A stretch of 7,194 nucleotides of DNA, taken from the NCBI GenBank assembly GCA_021157555.1, contig JAGGWL010000078.1:1-7194 (forward strand), read 5' to 3'. The stretch's first letter is position 1; each line of letters starts with the position of its first letter. The position numbers were made by a program, and so were the translations under genes. Source of the DNA: Deltaproteobacteria bacterium. Lineage in GTDB: Bacteria > Desulfobacterota > Desulfobacteria > Desulfobacterales > BuS5. The notes beneath the pieces were generated by a model that saw only the letters and a program-made list of their open reading frames with translations, had not been told where the DNA came from and searched no databases. Of the stretch, positions 1 to 7,005 are shown in pieces.

Positions 1-18
1 GACAAGGCATGCCTTGTC
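1..18. repeat. Perfect 18-bp palindrome, probably the visible part of a longer dispersed palindromic repeat
   Basis: Bases 1-18 (gacaaggcatgccttgtc) equal their own reverse complement, with a GGCATGCC core. The bases that follow, tctctacggtgttgcc, would be the right arm of a longer hairpin if the sequence before the window reads as their complement; that part is not visible. It lies 55 bases past the last stop codon of the operon, where a transcript hairpin could stabilise the mRNA 3' end or help termination, but there is no T-run on the operon strand to make it a classic intrinsic terminator. From memory, palindromes with a GGCATGCC core are dispersed intergenic repeats in several bacterial phyla. 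The palindrome is certain; its class and role are inferred. Confidence 0.75.
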
Positions 19-23
19 TCTAC

Positions 24-77
24 GGTGTTGCCACTGTTACCATTGATTCCCACATAACCGGTGTTGCCAGCGTTACC
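24..77. repeat. Pair of 18-bp imperfect direct repeats, 36-bp period
   Basis: Bases 24-41 (ggtgttgccactgttacc) and 60-77 (ggtgttgccagcgttacc) match at 16 of 18 positions and start 36 bases apart, with an unrelated 18-base spacer. The second copy overlaps the last codon and the TAA stop of the acyltransferase gene. The first copy directly adjoins the palindrome at the window start, so both may belong to one repeat element extending beyond the window. On the operon strand the units read as GGTAAC-N-GGCAACACC. No function can be assigned. Confidence 0.7.
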
Positions 78-1110
78 GTTCTATTTTCAACCCTAAACTG
101 TGAACGGTTACATCTTTTCTTATTTTATCTATACCTGTTTCTATAAACTTTACCCCTGACCAGGCAATCAGGGTTGCGCCAATGATTATTGCAGGAATAT
201 ATGCCCCGGCGTTTTTATCGATCAAACCGGTATAATCCAGGCACCAGATCATTAAAAAATGACTTAAAAATACACCATAGGAAAGAGACCCTAAAAGTGA
301 ATTTCCGGGCAGTTTTATTGGGCTCCCCTTTCTTTCAAGCCTGGAAAGACAATATATGATGGGGATGCCGGTGAGTATCCCGATGAAGGTTTCCTTTGTA
401 TAGGCCGGACTGAAAAGATTTTTATAATGAAAAATAAGGCATAGACAGACAATCCCCACCCACAGCAACCAGGGATAAAAGGTATCAAATTTTGATGCAG
501 ATACAGTTTGGTTCCTGCTATTTTGAAGCGAACTACCTGCCAGGAAGATAAAAAACACACCAAAAACCAGGCGGTAGCCAAAATAATCCGGCTGAATTAC
601 GGAAAGATTAGCCATCATATAAACACTAAAAGAGGCTGCTGCCAAAAAAATTTTCAATTTATTACGCCCCAGTGCAAAGGGCAAGACAAGATATGCCTGG
701 AGCTCGGCTCCCAGGGACCAGGCAGGAGGGATCAGGCACCAGTCAGGGTTTGTCAGGATGGTGGTGTCCACCACCATATAATAATTCACTGGGATAACCA
801 GAAAATTACCAATTAGTTTTATCAGTGAAAACTGGGGATTTGAATAGTTTGTCATGGCCAAAAAAGCCAGGGTTAAAAAAGCAACATAAGCGTAAAGGGG
901 TAAGACCCTCAACATCCTGTCTTTATAAAAGCTATAAAGCTTTCCCTGGCCCTGGCAAAGAATATCCACCCACAGATGGGATACCACATAGCCTGCCAGC
1001 ATATAAAATATCACCACTGCCATCACCCCGGGATTGAGCCCGTAAAATCTTACATCCACATGGGAGAGAAGAACCAGAAAAGCCAAAATAAATCTTAGGT
1101 AGCCAAACAT
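73..1110 (-). CDS. Acyltransferase-3 family integral membrane protein (probable polysaccharide O-acyltransferase)
   Basis: A 345-residue polytopic membrane protein of the acyltransferase-3 (OafA/NodX-like) family, which transfers acetyl or other acyl groups to sugars at the inner membrane. Visible family marks are the RFILAFLVLLSHV first helix with the likely catalytic His17, the FFxxxG-like IFYMLAGYV segment (34-42), the RxxR motif FYKDRMLRVLP (Arg65, Arg68), WSLGAE (131-136), and a late SYGVFLSH (277-284) matching the family's sY..yL.H helix. About ten hydrophobic segments span residues 4-322, and the size is usual for the core domain without an SGNH extension. The start is supported by a GGGGGA ribosome-binding site and by the His17 helix lying at the family's normal place. 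It is the last operon gene, 6 bases after the giant glycosyltransferase and in the same frame. The stop lies inside a short direct repeat. The likely role is O-acetylation of the polysaccharide or a precursor; the acyl group and target sugar cannot be read from sequence. Confidence 0.9.
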   Translation of the reverse strand: MFGYLRFILAFLVLLSHVDVRFYGLNPGVMAVVIFYMLAGYVVSHLWVDILCQGQGKLYSFYKDRMLRVLPLYAYVAFLTLAFLAMTNYSNPQFSLIKLIGNFLVIPVNYYMVVDTTILTNPDWCLIPPAWSLGAELQAYLVLPFALGRNKLKIFLAAASFSVYMMANLSVIQPDYFGYRLVFGVFFIFLAGSSLQNSRNQTVSASKFDTFYPWLLWVGIVCLCLIFHYKNLFSPAYTKETFIGILTGIPIIYCLSRLERKGSPIKLPGNSLLGSLSYGVFLSHFLMIWCLDYTGLIDKNAGAYIPAIIIGATLIAWSGVKFIETGIDKIRKDVTVHSLGLKIER

Positions 1111-1116
1111 AAAAAG

Positions 1117-4100
1117 CTATCCCCCAACCAAGCCTTTTATCATACCGCCAAGCCGTATTCCCAGCTTTTCCCAGGAATGGGCGCGGAGCCATCTGTCCTG
1201 GAATTCCTGTTTACTTTTCAAACGATCAGGATCAAGGAGCAATTGCTCAATTCCCACGGCAATATCATTGGGTGATGTTCCCGGCAGTGTATGAACAATA
1301 TCTTTTACGTCAGAGAAGATATCAAGTGGTGTGCATACCACAGGACAACGGCTGGCAAGGCCGTATCTGACAGCGCCGCTTGCTGATTCAGCAGTGGCTT
1401 GGTAAGGGAACACAATCATGGATGCTGTGTCAAGCAGGGCAAAGCTTTCTTCATCTTTAAGAAAATCCGTTATCATGGTAACTTTATTTTCAAGCTTATT
1501 TGCTTTTATTAACTCCTGGCACCGTTGCTTTGTGTTATCTGATACTATGTCGGAATACAGGGCATTTACCATTAACAGATGCAAGTTTGAATGGGTCTTT
1601 TTCAAAATAGCAAACGCCTCGATTAATTGTTCCAGTCCTTTGTGGGGCAGCATAAATCCGTAACTTGCAATAATGGTTTTTTGGGGTGGAATTTTAGATG
1701 CAGACAACCGGTTAAGAACGCCATGGGGGAAAAGAGCTGTATTTTCATACAGACCACGGGATTTGAACAGGTTTAAATCTTCTATGCCATGCATCAACAA
1801 ACGGTCCACTCTTGCAAGGGAATGGGTGACAGGCGCAAGAGATGCTTCCAATCCGGAGATTTCCACATCTTTTGTGGAGTGAAAAAAAATAATCATGATA
1901 ATGTCATGCTCTTTGGCAAACCAGATGATCTTTTCAAGATGCTTTGGGCTGAAAAACGCAAAATTAAACTGTAAAACAAGGGCATTGAGGCTCTCTTTGG
2001 CCATGACAGACAGAAGCGCTTCAATATCTCCTTTGCAATTTGTCCAGCACCGATGGACATTGATTTCATCCGGTTGAGAAATCATATCAGGGCTGGAAGC
2101 AAATATTTTGATTTGAAAATCATCTGCCGGCAATGCAGCTGTCAGAAACTTTGAATAAGTGGCAATACCGCATTTAGAGTTCCAGGATGATATCCACCCC
2201 AGACGAATTTTTTTTCCACAAAGAGGTTTTGTTTCGCGAATTCCCTGCTCAAGTTCTTTTAGCCTGTTGACACACATGTCCCAGGTAAATTGCTCTTTAA
2301 TTAGTTTTTTTGCGGCATCAAGCCGTGGTTTAAGCTTTTCCCTGGCGGCAAAGCGAACTTGCTCCATCAATTGTCCGAGATGGATCACATCCGGTTCCAT
2401 CCAGACAGAACTAAAGAGTTCCATGTGTGTGTCTGCTGACTGAAAAGTAAAGTCAATGAGCCAGCTGGTATCTTTTGTACAAAAATCAGACTGGCCACCA
2501 TAGGCCGTAGTAATAACAGGAATCCCATGCCACATGGCTTCTGCCATGGGAAGACCAAAGCCCTCTCCTCTGGACGGTGCCACAAGGGCGTCACATTGCC
2601 GGTACAGATCTGCAATTTCCGACATGGCCAGATCTTTATTGATGATCTCAATGGAGGGGCAATCAGGGAACTTCTTTTTTAAATCTTCCACCTGTTCTTC
2701 AATGGTGTTGTGGATATTGGGAAAACTTTTAATCACAAGACTGACATCGTCTTTTGCAGTAAAGGTTCTGGCAAATGCCAACAGCAGCAGGTCAACGCCC
2801 TTGCGGGGGAAACATGAAGAGATATGTAAAAATTTATAGGCGGCTTTTACCTGTAAGGGATACGGTTTTATCTCCTGATCCCCATTCTGATTTTGGATAT
2901 GATCAATACCACACCCTGCTGCTGTTATGGGCAGATAAACGCCGTTGTCAATGAGAACTTTCTTTATAAATTTGGAGAGCACCGGCAACCCGTCAAGAGA
3001 TTGATTAAAGGCTTGCGTCCATTCAAAGGGAAGCTGTGACTCTTCCCAGGCAAAATAAAAAAGATTAATCTGGCCGTCCATGTCCGTAACCCTTGGCGGA
3101 TAAAGATTACGAATTACAACATCGGCCCGGCTTGCCTTGGAGCCCTTTTTCCAGAGCTTTTCAATACCGGCAATGGATTGGATGGCATCCATGTCAGGAT
3201 TATAATCGCCGGGACCTTCTGTGGCAAAAAGACCGACACTTCCGGGGTCCTTGCGATCCAGGCCCAGGGCTATCTCCCTGTTCACAAGGGCAAGGCTGTA
3301 GGAAGTTTCAAAGGGGCCTTCAACCTGATAGTGAATGGGGGCAAATTTAAAATCAGTTCCAAAATCAGGATTTGGAATATCGATTTTCTGTTCTTTTAAA
3401 AAAGCGTATAATTGTTTGGCCAATTGTTGTTTGGTAAATTGGCTCACATGTTCCTGCTGATCTTTTATCAGAGCCCTTTTCATGGCACGATCCCGGGAAA
3501 GGATTTTTATTAAGGCGGCAATTCTGGGATGGTCTTTTTTTGTAATTAATACGCCTGCCCCTCCCATGGTATAGGGAATATTACTGCTTTTATATGCCAC
3601 CACAGGAACATCAAAGGCCATGGCTTCAATTAAGGGGACACCAAACCCTTCATGCTCACTCATACCCAAAAATAAATCAGCCGCTCTGTACCATGCATAA
3701 AGCTTGGAATCAGGAATTTTTCCTGTAAATCTGACACAATCTTCCAGGCCGGCTGACTTGATCTGGGCGGACAATTTCCGATAATAAGAGTCTATTTTAG
3801 TGTAGCCACCGACAAGTATGAGCTGAAAAGGACGGCTTAACATTGTCTTTAAATACCCTGCAATAGTGATAAGGTCTTCCTGACATTTATTAGGAGCTAT
3901 TCGCCCGACAAAAAGAATTGTATAAATCCCGGAGGATTCTGTCACAATTGATTCATCCCATTTTTGGTTTTTAATTGTATCAATGTCTAATAGAAGGGGA
4001 ATTTCTTTTACATTCGTGTAACCAAGACCTCGCAGTTCATCTGCATTGAATTTTGAATCGCATATTATAGACTCCATAATGGGAAGAAATAATTTTAACT

Positions 4101-4446
4101 GCTTTCTGCCAAGACTAGAATAATGCCTGAAACGATAATTATCGGTAAAAAAATGAGCCGGTGTAATATTATGATACACAAGGATTTTTCTCCCGGCAAG
4201 ACCCGTCACCCACTTTTCAAGATCATGCCCCATGGAGTGATGAATCAAGATGACATCATCTTTTTTTAATTTCAGTTTTTTATAAGACCTAAGCTCGTTT
4301 TTTAATTCCGGAGCGATCCGCTCCACATAAATTTTTGAATTAAATCCAAACGTTAAAAGCAGGCTGCGGATCAAACGCATTGAATTTGTTACTGCGTCAC
4401 CATATGCAGACCCTGAGTGAAATTGATGTATGGATATTTTTTTCAT
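1117..4446 (-). CDS. Giant glycosyltransferase with three tandem GT-B (GT4-like) modules
   Basis: A 1109-residue soluble protein with three glycosyltransferase modules, about three times the usual GT4 length. Module 1 (about 1-355) has the donor-site loop FVGRIAPNK (179-187, Arg182, Lys187) and the EX7E motif E266-GFGVPLI-E274. Module 2 (about 365-735) begins with a YQVEGPFETSYSLALVNRE acceptor-side motif, has WEESQLPFEW (467-476), the loop CFPRKG (545-550) and EX7E E628-GFGLPMA-E636. Module 3 (about 745-1109) opens with GWISSWNSKCGIATYSKFL, has GFMLPHKG (930-937), and its EX7E equivalent is E1020-SASGAVR-Y1028, with the second Glu replaced. There are no signal peptide or membrane helices. 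It probably adds several sugars in sequence at the cytoplasmic face, like the multi-domain WbdA/WbdB mannosyltransferases; donor sugars and linkages are unknown. It starts 3 bases after the preceding gene without a clear Shine-Dalgarno sequence, so coupling is likely. Module 1 resembles the preceding gene's product. Confidence 0.92.
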   Translation of the reverse strand: MKKISIHQFHSGSAYGDAVTNSMRLIRSLLLTFGFNSKIYVERIAPELKNELRSYKKLKLKKDDVILIHHSMGHDLEKWVTGLAGRKILVYHNITPAHFFTDNYRFRHYSSLGRKQLKLFLPIMESIICDSKFNADELRGLGYTNVKEIPLLLDIDTIKNQKWDESIVTESSGIYTILFVGRIAPNKCQEDLITIAGYLKTMLSRPFQLILVGGYTKIDSYYRKLSAQIKSAGLEDCVRFTGKIPDSKLYAWYRAADLFLGMSEHEGFGVPLIEAMAFDVPVVAYKSSNIPYTMGGAGVLITKKDHPRIAALIKILSRDRAMKRALIKDQQEHVSQFTKQQLAKQLYAFLKEQKIDIPNPDFGTDFKFAPIHYQVEGPFETSYSLALVNREIALGLDRKDPGSVGLFATEGPGDYNPDMDAIQSIAGIEKLWKKGSKASRADVVIRNLYPPRVTDMDGQINLFYFAWEESQLPFEWTQAFNQSLDGLPVLSKFIKKVLIDNGVYLPITAAGCGIDHIQNQNGDQEIKPYPLQVKAAYKFLHISSCFPRKGVDLLLLAFARTFTAKDDVSLVIKSFPNIHNTIEEQVEDLKKKFPDCPSIEIINKDLAMSEIADLYRQCDALVAPSRGEGFGLPMAEAMWHGIPVITTAYGGQSDFCTKDTSWLIDFTFQSADTHMELFSSVWMEPDVIHLGQLMEQVRFAAREKLKPRLDAAKKLIKEQFTWDMCVNRLKELEQGIRETKPLCGKKIRLGWISSWNSKCGIATYSKFLTAALPADDFQIKIFASSPDMISQPDEINVHRCWTNCKGDIEALLSVMAKESLNALVLQFNFAFFSPKHLEKIIWFAKEHDIIMIIFFHSTKDVEISGLEASLAPVTHSLARVDRLLMHGIEDLNLFKSRGLYENTALFPHGVLNRLSASKIPPQKTIIASYGFMLPHKGLEQLIEAFAILKKTHSNLHLLMVNALYSDIVSDNTKQRCQELIKANKLENKVTMITDFLKDEESFALLDTASMIVFPYQATAESASGAVRYGLASRCPVVCTPLDIFSDVKDIVHTLPGTSPNDIAVGIEQLLLDPDRLKSKQEFQDRWLRAHSWEKLGIRLGGMIKGLVGG
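1120..1125 (-). promoter_or_regulatory. Ribosome-binding site of the acyltransferase gene
   Basis: On the minus strand, GGGGGA lies 9 bases before the ATG at 1110. It overlaps the last codons of the upstream glycosyltransferase gene, so the ribosome finishing that gene covers the site; translational coupling is likely. It supports the start at 1110. Confidence 0.55.
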
Positions 4447-4449
4447 AAT

Positions 4450-5553
4450 TTAATCAAACAATGCTTTTAGGAATTGATCTTCTATTGTTTTGTTTGAAAA
4501 CCTCTGAATGTTTTTTTTACCTTCATTTGAGATATAATCCCGAAAATCAGGATTATTATACAAAACATGGATTGCCGCAGCAAATTTTTGATAATCCGGC
4601 TCATCAAATACAATCTGGTTTTCCCCCATGGTTTCCGAAACGGCACTTGTGCTTAAGGCAACAATGGGCAGGGAGTGAAACTGCGCCTCTAAAACAGGCA
4701 GGCAAAATCCTTCATGGCCTGACATGAGTAAAAAAATATGGCAGGCTCTATAATAGGTATTCAGCTCTTCAAAGGTCACAGAACCTTTTATACTAACAAT
4801 CTTCTGCAATTTATTTTTTTTGATTAACTTATTAAGTTCATTTAGATATAAACAAAGGCCAGGATCAATTCCCCCCACAATGATCAAGCGAATATTCGAG
4901 TTATACATGGCTGTATAATTTGCAATCACCCTGATCAAATGCTTATGACCTTTGTTTGGCACAAGACGGCCGACAAATAAAATATTTATTTTTCCATCAT
5001 CTAATTTACGACAAAGATCCTGATTTATTTCAACGTTTTCAAAATCGTTTAGCTTATGAAAAGGAGGCACTATCTTAATTTTGGATTCACCAATACCGCG
5101 GCTTAGAAAATCCTTTGCATTAAATTGTGAATCACACAAGAATCTACTGACCTTGTTCAAGCTGATAATTGCATCAGTCTGCTCTATACCTTTTCTGCAA
5201 AATTTTTCATGGTTTGAATATTTTTTAAAAAACCGGGTATAGGGTTTAAAAAATTCAGGGGGGGTGATGTTATGATATTTAAGAAAAATCCGGCATCTTG
5301 CTTTTTCCAGAATCTTCTGACCATTGCCCCAACACCCGCCATGGTGATAAATCAATATATTATCAGGGTCATCAATAATATCAAAAAGAACGGCCATGTC
5401 TATGACATATGGTTCCATCCCGGCCCTTTTTACCTGATCTGTATAGACAAAAGTTGAAATATTATTATCATTCAACACAGATAATTGATGAGCAACATCA
5501 TTTCCTATGGCATCATTTTCCAGCAGAGCACAGACGGCAATACAGATTTTCAT
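4450..5553 (-). CDS. GT4-type family glycosyltransferase, single module
   Basis: A 367-residue cytoplasmic glycosyltransferase with a complete GT-B fold and normal family length. The N-terminal acceptor half includes IYHHGG (68-73) and KYHNITPPEFF (92-102). The C-terminal nucleotide-sugar half has LFVGRLVPNKG (192-202, Arg196 and Lys201 near the diphosphate), and the EX7E motif E281-GFCLPVL-E289, where the two glutamates contact the donor ribose/sugar in related enzymes. It is a close paralogue of module 1 of the following gene: both share YHNITP..FF, CDS.FNA, FVGR..PNK and HEGF..P..EA at matching positions. The ATG overlaps the TGA of the methyltransferase gene (ATGA), and only a weak GGA precedes it, so coupling is expected. 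The DNA is markedly AT-rich in places: 14 of 60 bases at 4801-4860 are G or C. It likely adds one sugar to the growing chain or its adaptor; donor and acceptor are not predictable. Confidence 0.93.
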   Translation of the reverse strand: MKICIAVCALLENDAIGNDVAHQLSVLNDNNISTFVYTDQVKRAGMEPYVIDMAVLFDIIDDPDNILIYHHGGCWGNGQKILEKARCRIFLKYHNITPPEFFKPYTRFFKKYSNHEKFCRKGIEQTDAIISLNKVSRFLCDSQFNAKDFLSRGIGESKIKIVPPFHKLNDFENVEINQDLCRKLDDGKINILFVGRLVPNKGHKHLIRVIANYTAMYNSNIRLIIVGGIDPGLCLYLNELNKLIKKNKLQKIVSIKGSVTFEELNTYYRACHIFLLMSGHEGFCLPVLEAQFHSLPIVALSTSAVSETMGENQIVFDEPDYQKFAAAIHVLYNNPDFRDYISNEGKKNIQRFSNKTIEDQFLKALFD

Positions 5554-7001
5554 GCTTTAAATCCGATAACAGCGTAATCCTGCCCGATTGTAAAATAGTA
5601 ATTTAAAAACGGATCTTCAATCCGGATGGAATCATTGGGGTGAAGTCTTAATATTTCAATGTTTACAAATCCTCTGGCTTCAACGAGATACGAAAACGTA
5701 TGGGGCGGGATAGGATTCTTGTGTGATGGGTCAGTATAAAAATTACATGCACCCACCATTAAATTTTCAGGATTAGGGGTTTCAAAAATAACAATTCCAC
5801 CTGGCTTTAACACCCTCAAAGATTCATCAAACAGAGCAATCATTGTGTTAAAAGGCAAATGTTCTACAATATGAAACCCTGTAATCGCAGAAAGGGTATC
5901 GGGCTTTAAGTTCCTAAGATATGTTACCACATCGGATTGGACGACATCCAAATCAGCATCCCGGCATCTTTTCACCATAACACCATTCAAATCAAGGCCT
6001 GTGGCCGTAATATCATTCTCCTTTAAAAGTTTAAGCCACTCACCCCGACCACAGCCCGCATCTAACAGGTGCCCGTTATTCGTATTTTCAACAGCTTTTT
6101 GCACATAGGGGAGATAAACTTTTACCCGCTCTTTGATATCATTTTCCGTGCCCCGGAATCTGTTTTCAAAATTTAGATACATTGCATCAAAAAGGTGTTC
6201 TTCTTCTTTAACCATATTTGAAAGCTGATCATTTGAAATCGGCTCAGGAAATCTTTTTCTGGCCTCTTCCAAAAGGATTTGAATTCTACGCTGCATATCC
6301 AGAAGCGTTATTTTGTTATCTGTTATCTGTTTTGATAAATTTGTTATCTGTTTTAATAAATCTGTTTTAACCGAGGACACTTCCTTTTCCAGGTCAGATC
6401 GGGCCTGGATGATATCGGTCTTGATGCTTTCAATATCCTCATCTAATTTTAAAATCAGAGCCTGAGTATTTTTATCCTTCTCTTCCATAAGACTGTATCG
6501 GGCAATTGCAGTATTTTCAATTCTCTGTATATTCATCAATATTACAGGGAAATTTAAAATCCCTGCAATAATTCTCAAGCCCCATCCCAACACCGGGATT
6601 TTGAAAAAAATTTTAAACAGAAAGGGAAACAAAAGATTTTTTATATGAACTTTTTTCAGACGTCCTTCTTTGGAATACCTGAGTCTGCCCAGGATTTCGA
6701 TTTTTGTAAGCTGACCATTCTGCAATTTATCGAGATAAATGGCCTTCCCCTGAAAATCAGGTTCTCTGTGAAGTATTGAAATATATGCCCTGTTTATAAA
6801 TTCCTGGCCGTGAAATTGTAAAAGACTTTCTTTACTAACACAATTATCTATAGTCAGTTTCTCTGCCTGTTTAAAATCATATTGGTAGGGAATGGATTTG
6901 AGATCTTTCCCGTCATTGATTCTTTTATACTGTTCTATCTCTTCTTCGATGCAGGCCTTTATTTTATCGATATCAACACCCGGCGTATTAATTTCAATCA
7001 T
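5550..7001 (-). CDS. DUF4214 / coiled-coil / class I SAM methyltransferase, possible O-antigen chain-terminating enzyme
   Basis: A 483-residue protein of several parts. Residues about 58-113 look like a DUF4214 domain (FINRAYISILHREPDFQGKA, then L.NG..TK.EIL..L..S.EG). Residues 122-156 form a hydrophobic stretch with interspersed basic residues that could sit on or in the membrane. Residues about 165-250 are charged and heptad-like, a probable coiled coil. The C-terminal 285-483 part is a Rossmann SAM methyltransferase: motif I LLDAGCGRGEWL (312-323), the acidic GLDLN (335-339) after strand 2, GFHIVEHLP (375-383), LKPGGIVIFETPNPENL (398-414) and FYTDPSHKNP (421-430). The CGRGEWL version of motif I is typical of O-antigen chain-terminating methyltransferases of the WbdD type, as I recall the family. 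No kinase domain follows, unlike O9a WbdD. The gene starts 4 bases after the Wzt gene behind a good AAGGAA site. The capping role is inferred; methylation of an internal sugar is the main alternative. Confidence 0.88.
   Translation of the reverse strand: MIEINTPGVDIDKIKACIEEEIEQYKRINDGKDLKSIPYQYDFKQAEKLTIDNCVSKESLLQFHGQEFINRAYISILHREPDFQGKAIYLDKLQNGQLTKIEILGRLRYSKEGRLKKVHIKNLLFPFLFKIFFKIPVLGWGLRIIAGILNFPVILMNIQRIENTAIARYSLMEEKDKNTQALILKLDEDIESIKTDIIQARSDLEKEVSSVKTDLLKQITNLSKQITDNKITLLDMQRRIQILLEEARKRFPEPISNDQLSNMVKEEEHLFDAMYLNFENRFRGTENDIKERVKVYLPYVQKAVENTNNGHLLDAGCGRGEWLKLLKENDITATGLDLNGVMVKRCRDADLDVVQSDVVTYLRNLKPDTLSAITGFHIVEHLPFNTMIALFDESLRVLKPGGIVIFETPNPENLMVGACNFYTDPSHKNPIPPHTFSYLVEARGFVNIEILRLHPNDSIRIEDPFLNYYFTIGQDYAVIGFKA
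6321..6361 (-). repeat. 21-bp-period tandem repeat inside the coiled-coil coding region
   Basis: Bases 6321-6340 (tgttatctgttttgataaat) and 6342-6361 (tgttatctgttttaataaat) match at 19 of 20 positions with a period of 21 bases, which is seven codons or one coiled-coil heptad. They encode DLLKQIT (214-220) and NLSKQIT (221-227). A further partial tgttatc unit lies at 6314-6320. The near identity of the DNA suggests a recent duplication rather than selection for similar heptads alone. Confidence 0.8.
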
Positions 7002-7005
7002 GATT

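Noticed and set aside
1..18. Intrinsic terminator for the operon
   Set aside because: The palindrome is strong, but no T-run follows it on the operon strand within the window, and the sequence beyond position 1 is not visible.
508..1037. Plus-strand open frames of 102 and 70 codons opposite the acyltransferase gene
   Set aside because: They lie fully opposite a well-supported membrane protein gene, have low-complexity or atypical composition, show no family motif and lack convincing ribosome-binding sites.
1418..3399. Several plus-strand open frames of 60-101 codons opposite the giant glycosyltransferase, and a minus-strand frame at 2385-2651
   Set aside because: All are shadows of a 1109-codon gene with clear motifs along its whole length; none has recognisable domains.
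5550..5553. Frameshift between the methyltransferase and glycosyltransferase genes
   Set aside because: The 4-base ATGA overlap joins two complete proteins with intact ends and starts, which is ordinary translational coupling.
5272..5606. Plus-strand open frames opposite the standalone glycosyltransferase start
   Set aside because: They overlap conserved glycosyltransferase and methyltransferase coding sequence on the other strand and show no motif of their own.
6314..6361. CRISPR-like or regulatory repeat
   Set aside because: The repeats have no spacers, keep the reading frame with a 21-base period and encode coiled-coil heptads, so a coding duplication explains them.
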